From Microbacterium hatanonis (lineage in GTDB: Bacteria > Actinomycetota > Actinomycetes > Actinomycetales > Microbacteriaceae), in contig NZ_VRSV01000001.1 of the NCBI RefSeq assembly GCF_008017415.1, positions 1,922,001-1,986,000 on the forward strand: a stretch of DNA of 64,000 nt, written 5' to 3'. Under the pieces are notes generated by a model that worked only from the letters and a program-made list of their open reading frames with translations, was not told the origin of the DNA and made no database searches. Positions 37,355 through 46,832 of the stretch are shown here, in pieces. A program made the translations under genes and the position numbers. Each line of letters starts with the position of its first letter. Position 1 is the first letter of the stretch.

Positions 37355-37428
37355 TGCAAGGATGTGGCCGCGAGCTCGCGCACACGCAGTGCCCTGCCCC
37401 GTCGACCGCCGTCACTACCGGAGATCTC

Positions 37429-38451
37429 TTGCACGGAAACGCCACGACCCGATTCGATGATGTCGCGCTCATCTCGGTCGCCAGCCAGTTACCCGGACGG
37501 GTCACCTCGTCCGACGACATCGAGCGCCGACTCGCCTCGGCCCTGTCCCGGATGCACCTGAAGCCCGGGCTCCTGCGTCGCGTCGCCGGCGTGCTCGAAC
37601 GGCGCAACTGGGCAGAGGGCGAATCCGCCGACACCTCGACCGTCATCGCCGCCAAACGGGCGCTCGCCGAAGCGGGCGTCGACCCCGGCGAGGTCGGGCT
37701 GATCATCAACACCTCGGTCACCCGGAAGCATCTCGAGCCCTCGGTCGCGGTGCGCCTGCACCACGAGCTGGGCCTGCCGAGCTCGGCCGTCAACTTCGAC
37801 GTCGCCAATGCCTGCCTGGGCTTCATCAACGGGATGAGCCTGGCGGCGGGCATGATCCAGTCGGGTCAGGTGCGCTACGCCCTGATCGTCAACGGCGAGG
37901 ACGCCGACGACGTGCAGGTGAACACGGTGGCGCGGCTGCTCGGCAGCGACATCGACCGCGATTCCTTCATGAGCGAGTTCGCCACCCTGACGCTCGGCTC
38001 GGGATCGGCCGCGGCCGTGCTCGGGCGCGCGAGCGAGCACCCGGAGGGGCACCGCATCCTCGGCGGCGTCACGCGCGCCGCGACCCAGTTCCACGAACTG
38101 TGCGTCGGCAGCGTCGACGGGATGTTCACCGACGCGAAGGCGCTGCTCAAGGGCGGCATGGAGCTGGTCATGTCGGCGTGGAAAGAGGCTCGGACCGACT
38201 GGTCCTGGTCGGACATGGACCGCTACATCACCCACCAGGTGTCCGCGGTGCACACGAACGCGATCGTCAAGGCGATCGGCCTCGACCGCAAGCGCGTCCC
38301 GGTAACGTACCCGCATCTCGGCAACGTCGGCCCCGCCTCCATCCCCATCACCCTCGACGCCGAGAAGGCGACGTTGCGCTCCGGCGACCGGGTACTGCTC
38401 ATGGGAGTGGGATCGGGCCTGAACACCGGAATGCTCGAGCTGGCCTGGTGA
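37429..38451 (+). CDS. oleA: OleA: acyl-CoA condensing enzyme of olefin biosynthesis (thiolase superfamily)
   Basis: 340 residues. It makes 2-alkyl-3-ketoalkanoic acids by head-to-head condensation of two fatty acyl-CoAs. Catalytic residues: C129 in NACLGF, H269 in ITHQVS, N299 in LGNVGPAS, and E103 in HLEPS, in the place of the OleA glutamate that reaches into the partner active site. The start is a TTG at 37429, 5 bp after GGAGAT's GGAG, giving an N-terminus HGNATTRFDDVAL like other actinobacterial OleA. Longer frames to 37318 add unrelated sequence. Its stop overlaps the oleBC GTG, so the three ole genes are translationally coupled. Confidence 0.9.
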   Translation: MHGNATTRFDDVALISVASQLPGRVTSSDDIERRLASALSRMHLKPGLLRRVAGVLERRNWAEGESADTSTVIAAKRALAEAGVDPGEVGLIINTSVTRKHLEPSVAVRLHHELGLPSSAVNFDVANACLGFINGMSLAAGMIQSGQVRYALIVNGEDADDVQVNTVARLLGSDIDRDSFMSEFATLTLGSGSAAAVLGRASEHPEGHRILGGVTRAATQFHELCVGSVDGMFTDAKALLKGGMELVMSAWKEARTDWSWSDMDRYITHQVSAVHTNAIVKAIGLDRKRVPVTYPHLGNVGPASIPITLDAEKATLRSGDRVLLMGVGSGLNTGMLELAW

Positions 38452-41129
38452 GTCGGGAGACCGGTCTCGCCGCGACCCTCCCTCCGGAGGGACTGCCGGG
38501 TCTGAACGCCGATCTCTCCCGTGTCGTCGCCGTGCCGGGATTCGGCATCGATTCCGGCCGCTCCCCGCGGTGGCACGTGCTCGACACCGGCGACGAACTG
38601 CGCCGCCTCGGTGCGGAGCCGCTCGGCACGATCGTCGCCGTGCACGGAAATCCCACGTGGTCGTACCTCTGGCGCGACCTGCTCGCCGCCTCGGTGCGCC
38701 AGGCGGCGGACGGCGGCGACGCCTGGCGCGTCATCGCGGTCGACCAGTTGGAGATGGGGTACTCCGAGCGCACCCCGCGATCCCGCGGGCTCGCGCAGCG
38801 CATCGGCGATCTCGGCGCGCTCGTGCGCTCCCTCGCCCCCGAGGGGCCGATCGTCACCCTGGGGCACGACTGGGGCGGCCCGATCTCGCTCGGGTGGGCG
38901 GTCGAGAACCCGACGAGACTCGCCGGCGCGATCGTGCTCAACACCGCCGTGCACCACCCGTCGGAGGAGCGCATCCCGTTCCCGCTCCGTGTGGCCGGAG
39001 CCCGAGGCGTGCTCGGTGCCGCCACCACCGTCACCACGGCGTTCCTCGATACGACGCTGTCCCTCGCCGAGCCGAAGCTCGACCCGGCCGTCTCGTCCGC
39101 CTACCGTTCGCCCTACGCGACCACCGCGCGGCGCCGAGGGATCGGCGAATTCGTCGCCGACATCCCCGCGACCCCCGACCATCGCAGCACTGCCGCGCTC
39201 GAGCGGGTCTCGGGCGGGTTGAGCGGGATCGGCGTGCCCGCCCTGCTGCTGCGCGGCCCGAAGGATCCGGTGTTCCTCGAGAAGCACCTCGAGGATCTGA
39301 CGCGGCGGATGCCGTGGGCCGACGTTCATCGGTTCGAACGCGCCGGCCACCTGCTCGTCGAAGAACGGCCGTACGCCGAGACGGTGCTCGCCTGGCTCTC
39401 CGACCGTGTCGCTCCGACCATCGGCTCGAGCGGCGGCACGTCCGGCGCCGCACCGGTCGCCGCATCCGTCCCTTCCAACGACTCGACCCCTCTCTGGGAT
39501 CGCCTCTTCGCGCGCCGCGACGACGACGGCACCGCCGTCATCGACATGACCGCCGGCAGCGACGGCTCGGCGCTGCGCGTCAGCTGGCGTCAGCTGGCCG
39601 ACCGCGTCGAGCAGCTCGCCGCCGGGTTCCATCGCATGGGCGTGCGCCGGGGCGATCGCGTCTCCCTGCTCGTGCAGCCGGGGCCGACGCTCACGGCCGT
39701 GCTGTACGCCTGCCTCCGCATCGGCGCGGTCGTGGTCGTCGCCGATCGCGGCCTCGGAATCCGGGGCCTCTCCCGCGCCGTCCGCGGCGCGAGCCCCCGG
39801 TTCGTGGTGGGCGAGGCGGCCGGTCTCGCCGCCGCGCGCGCCCTCGGCTGGTCGGGAACGCGCATCTCGGCCGCCCGGCTTCCGTCGGCCACGGCACGGC
39901 TGCTCGGGGTCTCGCAGAGCCTCGCCGACGTCGCCGCCCGCGGCGCCTCGGGTGTGCTCCCCGAGCCCCCCGCGGCGAGCGACGACGCCGCGGTGCTCTT
40001 CACGTCCGGCTCGACCGGACCGGCGAAGGGCGTCGTGTACACGCACGGACAGCTCTCGGCCCTCCGCGACGCGCTCGGCGATCACTTCGACGTCGATGAG
40101 GACTCCGGTCTCGTGACGGGCTTCGCACCCTTCGCACTTCTCGGGCCGGCGCTGGGCACCCGCTCCGCCACGCCCGAGATGGACGTCTCCGCACCTCGCA
40201 CGCTCACCGCCACCGCGGTCGCCCGAGCCGTGCGGGAGTCGGCGGCGAAGATCGTCTTCCTCTCCCCCGCCGCGGTGACGAACGTCGTCGCCACGTCCGG
40301 CGGGCTCGACGACGCCGACCGCGCGGCCCTCGCCGAGGTGCGCACATTCCTCTCCACGGGCGCCCCCGTGCGCATCGAACTGCTCCGGGCCGCGCAGCGG
40401 CTCATGCCGAACGCGGTCGCGCACACGCCCTACGGCATGACCGAGTGCCTCCTGGTCACCGACATCACCCTTCCCGACGTCGAGGATGCCGCCGCATCCG
40501 GACAGCAGGGCGTCTGCGTCGGAGCCCCGATCGGGTCGGGTCGCGTGCGGATCATCCCGCTCGACGGGGTCGGCCGGGCGTCCGGCGCTCTCACGACCGA
40601 ACCCGGGGTCACGGGCGAGGTCGTCATCTCGGCACCACATCTCAAGCGCGGCTACCACCGCCTCTGGGCGACCGACCGCGAGGCCACCCGCGACGTCGCA
40701 TCCGACCCCTCCGCCCGGTGGCACCGCACCGGCGACGTCGGGCACCTCGATGACAAGAGAAGGCTCTGGATCGAGGGGCGGATGCCGCACGTCATCGCGA
40801 CGAGCGACGGACCCGTCACCCCGGTCGGCGCCGAGCAGAGCATCGAGCGCGTGGGCGGCGTCGCACGAGCTGCGGTCGTCGGCGTCGGGCCCGAGGGGCT
40901 CCGTCAGTGCGTCGCCGTGATCGAGACCACCGAGGGCGCCCGGCGGGCAGCCCTCGCCGATCCCGAGCTGACCACCGCGATCCGCGAGAGCACCGATCTG
41001 CCCATCGCGGCCGTCCTGCAGGTGCGGGCGCTTCCGACCGACATCCGCCACAACTCCAAGATCGACCGCTCGCGCCTCTCGGCGTGGGCCGAGGGCGTGC
41101 TGTCGGGCCGCACGCCGAGCGCGCCGTGA
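38448..41129 (+). CDS. oleBC: OleBC fusion: beta-lactone decarboxylase plus beta-lactone synthetase
   Basis: 893 residues in two domains. Residues 1 to about 320 are an alpha/beta hydrolase of the haloalkane-dehalogenase type, with HGNPT (66-70), nucleophile D141 in GHDWGG and catalytic His 301 in ERAGHLL. This matches OleB, which decarboxylates beta-lactones to alkenes. About 345-893 is an AMP-ligase fold with FTSGSTGPAKG (518-528) and TPYGMTE (about 655), matching OleC, which forms the beta-lactone from the beta-hydroxy acid. OleB-OleC fusions are known in Micrococcus and relatives. GTG start and stop both overlap neighbours by 4 bp. Confidence 0.9.
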   Translation: MSRETGLAATLPPEGLPGLNADLSRVVAVPGFGIDSGRSPRWHVLDTGDELRRLGAEPLGTIVAVHGNPTWSYLWRDLLAASVRQAADGGDAWRVIAVDQLEMGYSERTPRSRGLAQRIGDLGALVRSLAPEGPIVTLGHDWGGPISLGWAVENPTRLAGAIVLNTAVHHPSEERIPFPLRVAGARGVLGAATTVTTAFLDTTLSLAEPKLDPAVSSAYRSPYATTARRRGIGEFVADIPATPDHRSTAALERVSGGLSGIGVPALLLRGPKDPVFLEKHLEDLTRRMPWADVHRFERAGHLLVEERPYAETVLAWLSDRVAPTIGSSGGTSGAAPVAASVPSNDSTPLWDRLFARRDDDGTAVIDMTAGSDGSALRVSWRQLADRVEQLAAGFHRMGVRRGDRVSLLVQPGPTLTAVLYACLRIGAVVVVADRGLGIRGLSRAVRGASPRFVVGEAAGLAAARALGWSGTRISAARLPSATARLLGVSQSLADVAARGASGVLPEPPAASDDAAVLFTSGSTGPAKGVVYTHGQLSALRDALGDHFDVDEDSGLVTGFAPFALLGPALGTRSATPEMDVSAPRTLTATAVARAVRESAAKIVFLSPAAVTNVVATSGGLDDADRAALAEVRTFLSTGAPVRIELLRAAQRLMPNAVAHTPYGMTECLLVTDITLPDVEDAAASGQQGVCVGAPIGSGRVRIIPLDGVGRASGALTTEPGVTGEVVISAPHLKRGYHRLWATDREATRDVASDPSARWHRTGDVGHLDDKRRLWIEGRMPHVIATSDGPVTPVGAEQSIERVGGVARAAVVGVGPEGLRQCVAVIETTEGARRAALADPELTTAIRESTDLPIAAVLQVRALPTDIRHNSKIDRSRLSAWAEGVLSGRTPSAP

Positions 41130-42094
41130 TCGTCCTCGCCACCGGTACGTCCGGTTTCCTCGGGCGCGCGGTCGCCGCCGCCCTCGTCGAGGCGGGCCAC
41201 GAGGTGCGTACGCTGCAGCGTCGGCCCTCCGGAGTGCCGGGCGTCACCGACGTGCTCGGGTCGGTCACCGATGCCGGCGTCGTCGACGACGCCGCGCGGG
41301 GCGTCGACGCCATCGTGCACCTCGCAGCGAAGGTCTCGCTCGCCGGCGCCCCCGCCGAGTTCCGCGCGGTGAACGTCGACGGCACACGGATGCTGCTCGA
41401 CGCCGCTGAGATGCACGGCGTCGCCCGGTTCGTCTACGTCTCCTCCCCCTCCGTCGCGCACGCGGGGAGCGCCCTCGCGGGGGTCGGGGCGGAGACCGCC
41501 GACCCGGTGGGCGCGCGCGGCGAGTACGCCCGGACGAAGGCCGAGGCCGAGATCCTCGCGCTCTCGCGCAATAGCGACGGTCTCGCCGTGGTCGCCGTGC
41601 GGCCTCACCTGGTGTGGGGGCCGGGCGACACTCAGCTCGTCGAGCGCATCATCGACCGTGCGAGGCGCGGGCGCCTGCCGCTGCTCAACGGCGGCACGGC
41701 GCTCATCGATTCGACGTACGTCGACAACGCGGCATCCGGCATCGTCGCCGCTCTCCACCGCGCGCCCGACGTCGGCGGTCGGGCCTACGTGCTGACGAAC
41801 GGCGAGCCGCGCCCGGTCGGCGATCTGCTGGCGGGCATGTGCCGTGCCGCGGGCGTGCCCGTTCCACGGATCAGTGTGCCCGCGCCCCTCGCCCGCGCCG
41901 CGGGCGGGTTGATCGAGCGCGTGTGGGCCGTGCGCCCGGGCTCGGACGAACCGCCCATGACCCGGTTCCTCGCGGAGCAGCTCTCCACCGCGCACTGGTT
42001 CGAGCAGCAGAGCATCCGTCACGACCTCGGCTGGTCTCCCGCGGTGTCCCTGGATGCGGGCCTCGCCCGCCTCGCCGCCCACTACGCCCGCTGA
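41126..42094 (+). CDS. oleD: OleD: NADPH-dependent 2-alkyl-3-ketoalkanoic acid reductase
   Basis: 322 residues of the extended short-chain dehydrogenase/epimerase family. Dinucleotide motif GTSGFLG (7-13), DAIVHLAAKVS near 62-72, and the catalytic pair YARTK (Y133-xxx-K137). SSPSVAH supplies the serine. By position it reduces the OleA product to the beta-hydroxy acid used by OleC. GTG start overlaps the oleBC stop (GTGA). It ends 66 bp before the katG stop with a strong bidirectional terminator between. Confidence 0.88.
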   Translation: MIVLATGTSGFLGRAVAAALVEAGHEVRTLQRRPSGVPGVTDVLGSVTDAGVVDDAARGVDAIVHLAAKVSLAGAPAEFRAVNVDGTRMLLDAAEMHGVARFVYVSSPSVAHAGSALAGVGAETADPVGARGEYARTKAEAEILALSRNSDGLAVVAVRPHLVWGPGDTQLVERIIDRARRGRLPLLNGGTALIDSTYVDNAASGIVAALHRAPDVGGRAYVLTNGEPRPVGDLLAGMCRAAGVPVPRISVPAPLARAAGGLIERVWAVRPGSDEPPMTRFLAEQLSTAHWFEQQSIRHDLGWSPAVSLDAGLARLAAHYAR

Positions 42095-42101
42095 GCGCGC
42101 C

Positions 42102-42158
42102 CTCACCGGAGACAGCGACGCGGCCCGCCCCCGGAGGGACGAGCCGCGTCGCGGTGAG
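42102..42158. terminator. Bidirectional terminator between oleD and katG
   Basis: Two coaxial stems: CTCACC (42102-42107) with GGTGAG (42153-42158), and inside it GCGACGCGGC (42115-42124) with GCCGCGTCGC (42143-42152). It occupies nearly the whole 66-bp gap between converging genes. Confidence 0.85.
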
Positions 42159-42160
42159 CC

Positions 42161-44434
42161 TCAGACCAGGTCGAAGCGGTCGAGCTCGGTGACCTTGCGC
42201 CAGGCGGCGACGAAGTCGGCGACGAACGTCTCACGGGCGTCGTCCGAGGCGTAGACCTCGGCCAGGGCGCGCAGCTCGGAGTTCGAGCCGAACACCAGGT
42301 CGGCGCGGGTGCCGATCCAGGTCGCCTCGCCGGTGGCGTCGTCGTGCGCCTGGAACGCGTGCGAGCCGGGGTCGAGCGGCTTCCACGTCGTGCCGAGTTC
42401 GAGCAGGTTCACGAAGAAGTCGTTCGTGAGCGCGCCCGGCGTCTGGGTGAGCACGCCGAACGACGAGCCGTCCCAGGTGGCGCCGATCGCGCGGAGTCCG
42501 CCGACGAGCACCGTCGTCTCGGGCGCGGTCAGCGTGAGCTGGGCGGCCTTGTCGATCAGGTGGTACTCGGCCGGGAGCGACGCCGAACGGCTCTGGTAGT
42601 TGCGGAAGCCGTCGGCGACGGGCTCCAGCCACTCGAACGACTTCTCGTCGGTCTGCTCGGGAGTCGCGTCGACGCGTCCGGCGCGGAAGGGCACCTCGAC
42701 CTCGACGCCGGCGGCGCGGGCCGCCTGCTCGACCCCGGCGTTGCCCGCCAGCACGATGAGGTCGGCGATCGAGACGCGCTTGCCTCCGGTCTGCGCCGCA
42801 TCGAACCCGCTCTTCACGTTCTCGAGCACTTCGAGCACGGTCGCGAGCTGGGCGGGGTTGTTGACCTCCCAGTCCTTCTGGGGAGCCAGACGGATGCGGG
42901 CACCGTTGACACCGCCGCGCTTGTCACCGCCGCGGAACGTGGATGCTGCGGCCCACGCGGTCGACACGAGCTGAGCGGGCGTGAGATCCGACTCGAGGAT
43001 GCGGCGCTTGAGCTCCGCAGCATCCGTCGCGTCGATCGGCTCGGACTCGGCAGCCGGAAGCGGATCCTGCCAGATGAGGTCTTCGGCGGGCACCTCGGGG
43101 CCGAGGTAGCGCACCTTCGGACCGAGATCGCGGTGCGTGAGCTTGAACCAGGCACGGGCGAACGCATCAGCGAACTGGTCGGGGTTCTCGAAGAACCGGC
43201 GCGAGATCTCGCCGTACGACGGGTCGAAACGCAGCGCGAGGTCGGTCGTCAGCATGCGCGGTTCGCGGCGCGACGAGGGGTCGTGGGCCAGCGGCACGAG
43301 GTCGGAACCCGCGCCGTCCTTCGGGCGCCACTGCCAGGCGCCCGCGGGGCTCTTGAACAGCTCCCACTCGTACGAGAAGAGGATGTGGAAGAACTCGTTG
43401 TCCCAGCGCGTCGGGTGGTAGGTCCAGGTGACCTCGAGCCCGCTCGTGATCTGGTCGTCGCCCTTGCCGGTTCCGTGGTTGTTCTTCCAGCCGAGCCCCT
43501 GCTGCTCGATACCCGCGGCCTCGACATCGCCCTCGAGGTTCGAGTCGGGCGCCGCGCCGTGCGTCTTGCCGAAGGTGTGCCCACCGGCGATCAGCGCGAC
43601 GGTCTCCTCGTCGTTCATGGCCATCCGGCCGAACGTCTCGCGGATGTCGTGAGCGGCGGCGATCGGGTCGGGGTTGCCTCCCGGGCCCTCGGGATTCACG
43701 TAGATGAGGCCGAGGTGGGTCGCCGCGAGCGGCTTCTCGAGGTTCTTCGCCTCGCGTCCGCCGGGGAAGCGCTTCTCGTCGCCGAGCCACTCGGTCTCCG
43801 AGCCCCAGTAGACGTTCTCAGGCTCCCAGACGTCCTTGCGTCCGCCGGCGTAGCCGAAGGTCTGGAAGCCCATCGACTCGAGCGCGACGTTGCCCGCGAG
43901 GATGAAGAGGTCGGCCCACGAGAGGCTCTGCCCGTACTTCTTCTTCAGGGGCCAGAGGATACGGCGGCCTTTGTCGAGGCCGACGTTGTCGGGCCAGCTG
44001 TTGAGCGGTGCGAAACGCTGCTGTCCGCTGCCTGCACCGCCGCGGCCGTCCCACACCCGGTAGGTGCCGGCGCTGTGCCAGGCGAGGCGGATCATGAGCG
44101 GGCCGTAGTGGCCGAAGTCGGCGGGCCACCAGGGCTGCGAGGTCGTCAGCACCTCGAGGATCTCGGCCTTCACCGCGGCGAGGTCGAGACCCTGGAACGC
44201 GGCCGCGTAGTCGAACTCCACGCCGAGCGGGTTGCGCTCGGCCGGGTTGAACGCGAGGAGGTCGATGTTGAGCTTGTTCGGCCACCACGTGTGGTTCGGG
44301 TCTCCCGCGGTGGGACGGGGAAGGTCTTCGTGCAGCACGGGGCAGCTCGCGCCGGCGGCGGGCGACTCCTCGCCGGTGGTCGTGGTCGATTCGGTCTCCT
44401 CGTCGGTGACGACGGGGGTTTCGCTGTCGGTCAT
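42161..44434 (-). CDS. katG: Catalase-peroxidase KatG
   Basis: A 757-residue bifunctional haem catalase-peroxidase. Distal site R116, W119, H120 in [13 protein letters not shown]. Proximal haem histidine in [24 protein letters not shown] and MNDEETV supply the Tyr and Met of the Met-Tyr-Trp adduct. The second, haem-less domain follows (about 440-757). Its ATG overlaps the furA stop by 4 bp, so it is co-expressed with its repressor. An N-terminal Thr/Glu-rich tail of about 30 residues precedes [17 protein letters not shown]. Location cytoplasmic. Confidence 0.95.
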   Translation of the reverse strand: MTDSETPVVTDEETESTTTTGEESPAAGASCPVLHEDLPRPTAGDPNHTWWPNKLNIDLLAFNPAERNPLGVEFDYAAAFQGLDLAAVKAEILEVLTTSQPWWPADFGHYGPLMIRLAWHSAGTYRVWDGRGGAGSGQQRFAPLNSWPDNVGLDKGRRILWPLKKKYGQSLSWADLFILAGNVALESMGFQTFGYAGGRKDVWEPENVYWGSETEWLGDEKRFPGGREAKNLEKPLAATHLGLIYVNPEGPGGNPDPIAAAHDIRETFGRMAMNDEETVALIAGGHTFGKTHGAAPDSNLEGDVEAAGIEQQGLGWKNNHGTGKGDDQITSGLEVTWTYHPTRWDNEFFHILFSYEWELFKSPAGAWQWRPKDGAGSDLVPLAHDPSSRREPRMLTTDLALRFDPSYGEISRRFFENPDQFADAFARAWFKLTHRDLGPKVRYLGPEVPAEDLIWQDPLPAAESEPIDATDAAELKRRILESDLTPAQLVSTAWAAASTFRGGDKRGGVNGARIRLAPQKDWEVNNPAQLATVLEVLENVKSGFDAAQTGGKRVSIADLIVLAGNAGVEQAARAAGVEVEVPFRAGRVDATPEQTDEKSFEWLEPVADGFRNYQSRSASLPAEYHLIDKAAQLTLTAPETTVLVGGLRAIGATWDGSSFGVLTQTPGALTNDFFVNLLELGTTWKPLDPGSHAFQAHDDATGEATWIGTRADLVFGSNSELRALAEVYASDDARETFVADFVAAWRKVTELDRFDLV

Positions 44435-44922
44435 TCGGTTCCTTCCGCGGGGTGGGTGGGGGCAGAGGTCGAGTCGATGGGGGCGGATGCTGCGGCGTCG
44501 CTGCAGGGTCGGCACAGACCCCAGAACGTCACCTCCGCTGAGAACACGGTGAAGCCGTGGGTGTCGGCCGGCACGAGGCAGGGCGCCGCCCCGACCGTGC
44601 AGTCGACGTCCTCGATGCGTCCGCAGGATGCGCACACGAGGTGATGGTGGTTGTCGTCGACCCGCAGTTCGAAGAGCCCGGGGTGACCTGCGGGCTCGAT
44701 CCGCCGGACCAGGCCCGCCGCCGTGAGGTCGCCGAGCGCGTTGTAGACCGACTGCAGGCTGGTGTGAGCGAGCGCGGGGCGCACCCGCTCGAAGACGTCG
44801 TCGGCCCGCGCGTGGGGCAGGTCCCTCAGTGCGTCGAAGACCGCGACCCGCGTGCCCGTGACGCGGAGACCGGATCGACGGAGCATGCCCTCGGTATCGG
44901 AGGTCGCAGGAAGATCGGTCAC
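44431..44922 (-). CDS. furA: Fur-family repressor FurA
   Basis: 163 residues of the Fur family, FurA type. Winged HTH about 10-80 ([22 protein letters not shown]). Regulatory metal site in HHH at 92-94; structural zinc CxxC pairs at C97/C100 and C137/C140. In mycobacteria and Streptomyces FurA represses itself and katG and is relieved by peroxide. GTG start at 44922; TACGTT at 44929-44934 lies 6 bp before it (leaderless), and a perfect palindrome covers the region just upstream. Confidence 0.93.
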   Translation of the reverse strand: MTDLPATSDTEGMLRRSGLRVTGTRVAVFDALRDLPHARADDVFERVRPALAHTSLQSVYNALGDLTAAGLVRRIEPAGHPGLFELRVDDNHHHLVCASCGRIEDVDCTVGAAPCLVPADTHGFTVFSAEVTFWGLCRPCSDAAASAPIDSTSAPTHPAEGTE

Positions 44923-44928
44923 GACTCC

Positions 44929-44962
44929 AACGTACGGCTTCTTTTTGAGTTGCTCAAAAAGA
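44929..44962 (-). promoter_or_regulatory. furA-katG promoter with likely FurA operator
   Basis: A perfect 10-bp inverted repeat TCTTTTTGAG-TTG-CTCAAAAAGA (44940-44962) is the most AT-rich stretch nearby. It sits where the -35 of the TACGTT -10 box (44929-44934) would be. FurA/PerR-type boxes are AT-rich palindromes at this position. It is also 17 bp from the SpoIIM stop, so a terminator role is possible, but the stem is AT-rich and the loop is 3 nt. Confidence 0.7.
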
Positions 44963-44979
44963 GCAGGTCACCGGGCGTG

Positions 44980-45975
44980 TCAGCCGGCGACGAGGCGCGG
45001 CGTGCCCGCCTCGTACTCGGTGAGATCGCCCGACTCGCCCTCCTCTGCGGCGCGGCGCCCGACCACGAGCATGTAGACGAGGAACACCGCCAGTGCTCCG
45101 GCGCCGATCGTGAGCTTGATCTGCCACGGCCACGTCTGCGGGGTGACGAACCCCTCGACCAGACCCGAGAGCGCCAGCACGAACACCAGCCCCACCGCGA
45201 TCGTGCCGAGCGAGCGGCCGGCGGCGGCGAGCGCCTCCCCGCGAGAACGGCGCCCGGGAGCGATCCACGCCCAGAAGATGCCAAGGCCCGCGGCCGCGGC
45301 GACGAAGATCGCCGTGAGCTCGAGCAGCCCGTGCGGGAGGATGAACTGGAAGAAGATGTCGCCTCGGCCGAACGCGAACATGATGGCGGCGGCCTGGCCC
45401 ACGCCCACGGCGTTCTGCATGACCACCATGACGGGCCAGAAGCCGGTGATGCCGAAGACCACGCACTGGGCGGCGATCCAGGCGTTGTTCGTCCAGACCG
45501 TGCCGGCGAACACCGCCGCGGGGTTCTCGGTGTAATAGCCGGTGAACTGGTCGTCGGCGTAGGCCTGCAGATCAACCTGCTCCCCCAGTGAGGCGAGGGC
45601 GGCAGCATCCGACGAGATCCATGAACCGACGAGGCTCGCCACCACGAGGAAGGCCACCGCCACGGCCAGGGTCGACCACCGCACGCGGTACAGCGCCGCC
45701 GGCAGCTGCCGCGCGAAGAAGCGCGGAACCTGGCGCAGTACGTTCTCGCGCGCACCGGTCAGTCGCAGCCGGGTGCGGGCGAGCAGGGTCGAGACGTGGT
45801 CGCCCTGCGGTGTTCGACCGGCCGAGGTCTTGATGTCGGCGAGATCGGCGGATGCTGCGCGGTAGCGCGTGACGAGCTCGTCGACGTCGGGGCCGCTCAG
45901 ACGCCGGCGTCTGCCGAGTTCGTCCAGGCGCGCCCATTCCTCGCGTCGTGCGGCGGTGAGGGCATCGAGGTCCAC
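44980..45975 (-). CDS. Stage II sporulation protein M-like membrane protein
   Basis: A 331-residue SpoIIM-family integral membrane protein. A charged N-terminal region (1-95) precedes about six hydrophobic segments (STLAVAVAFLVVASLVGSWI; AWIAAQCVVFGITGFWPVMV; LLELTAIFVAAAAGLGIFWA and others). Non-sporulating actinobacteria keep it near RDD and MoxR-DUF58 genes; its function is unknown. GTG at 45975 has TACAGT 6 bp upstream (leaderless). Start codons of this gene and the RDD gene are only 15 bp apart. Confidence 0.88.
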   Translation of the reverse strand: MDLDALTAARREEWARLDELGRRRRLSGPDVDELVTRYRAASADLADIKTSAGRTPQGDHVSTLLARTRLRLTGARENVLRQVPRFFARQLPAALYRVRWSTLAVAVAFLVVASLVGSWISSDAAALASLGEQVDLQAYADDQFTGYYTENPAAVFAGTVWTNNAWIAAQCVVFGITGFWPVMVVMQNAVGVGQAAAIMFAFGRGDIFFQFILPHGLLELTAIFVAAAAGLGIFWAWIAPGRRSRGEALAAAGRSLGTIAVGLVFVLALSGLVEGFVTPQTWPWQIKLTIGAGALAVFLVYMLVVGRRAAEEGESGDLTEYEAGTPRLVAG

Positions 45976-45990
45976 TGGTTAACTGTATCC
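45976..45990. promoter_or_regulatory. 15-bp divergent leaderless promoter region (SpoIIM / RDD)
   Basis: Only 15 bp separate the two start codons. On the minus strand TACAGT ends 6 bp before the GTG. On the plus strand TAACTG ends 5 bp before the ATG. The two -10-like boxes overlap, so each promoter's -35 must lie inside the other gene, and simultaneous polymerase binding would be exclusive. Confidence 0.55.
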
Positions 45991-46818
45991 ATGACGCAGG
46001 CGCACGCCCCGGTACGGATCCCTCAGGAGGAGACCCTCACCGGCGAGGCGGTCGCCCTCGACGTGCAGCCCGTGGGTTTCTTCCTCCGCGGTGTCGGGCT
46101 CCTGATCGACGTGCTCGTCTCGATCGCGGTGCTCGTGCTGTTCGCGCTGGCCGCCTTCGCCCTGATCGACGCCGGGGCGCTGAGCGCGGAGGTGCTGCCG
46201 ATCGTCGTGATCGTCGTGCTGGTGCTCGTCGCCGTCGTGCTGCCGACGACCGTGGAGACGCTCACCCGCGGGCGGAGCCTGGGGAAGCTCGCCGTGGGCG
46301 GGCGGATCGTGCGCGCAGACGGCGGGGCGACGGGATTCCGCCACGCGCTGCTGCGCGCTCTGGCGGGAGTGCTCGAGATCTGGCTGACCTTCGGGTCGGT
46401 CGCCGCCCTCGTGGGTGCCTTCACCCCGCGCGCGCAGCGGCTGGGCGACCTGCTGGCCGGCACCTCTTCTGAGCGCACGCGCACGAAGCGCCTTCCGCCG
46501 CCCGCTCCCGGGGTTCCCGATGTTCTCGTCGACTGGGCGAGGACGGCGGATGTCGACCGGCTTCCCGATCGGCTGTCGTCGCGCATCGCGCAGTTCGTGC
46601 GACAGGCGTCCGATCTGCAGCCCGCGCCGCGCGCTCGACTCGCCGCGTCACTCGCCGACGAGGTGCGGCCGCACGTCGCCCCCATCCCGCAGGTCGACGC
46701 CGAGACGCTGCTAAGAGGGGTCGCGGCCGTGCGGCGCGACCGGGAGTGGCGCGCGCTGAACCGGCAGAACCAGCGGGTGGACGCGCTCCTCGCGGGCACC
46801 GGCGATTCGCTGCGCTGA
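45991..46818 (+). CDS. RDD-family membrane protein
   Basis: 275 residues. The RDD domain (about 20-165) has three hydrophobic segments (GLLIDVLVSIAVLVLFALAA; LPIVVIVVLVLVAVVLPTTV; ALAGVLEIWLTFGSVAALVG) and the GRSLGKLAVGGRIV motif typical of the family. The C-terminal 100 residues are soluble and charged. RDD proteins have been linked to ion exchange in some bacteria; here the SpoIIM neighbour suggests an envelope role. Divergent from SpoIIM. Confidence 0.88.
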   Translation: MTQAHAPVRIPQEETLTGEAVALDVQPVGFFLRGVGLLIDVLVSIAVLVLFALAAFALIDAGALSAEVLPIVVIVVLVLVAVVLPTTVETLTRGRSLGKLAVGGRIVRADGGATGFRHALLRALAGVLEIWLTFGSVAALVGAFTPRAQRLGDLLAGTSSERTRTKRLPPPAPGVPDVLVDWARTADVDRLPDRLSSRIAQFVRQASDLQPAPRARLAASLADEVRPHVAPIPQVDAETLLRGVAAVRRDREWRALNRQNQRVDALLAGTGDSLR

Positions 46819-46832
46819 ATCGTCGGGGGGCG

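Noticed and set aside
44940..44962. Terminator of the SpoIIM-like gene
   Set aside because: The stem is AT-rich with a 3-nt loop, and it coincides with the furA promoter. An operator is the better reading, though a dual role is not excluded.
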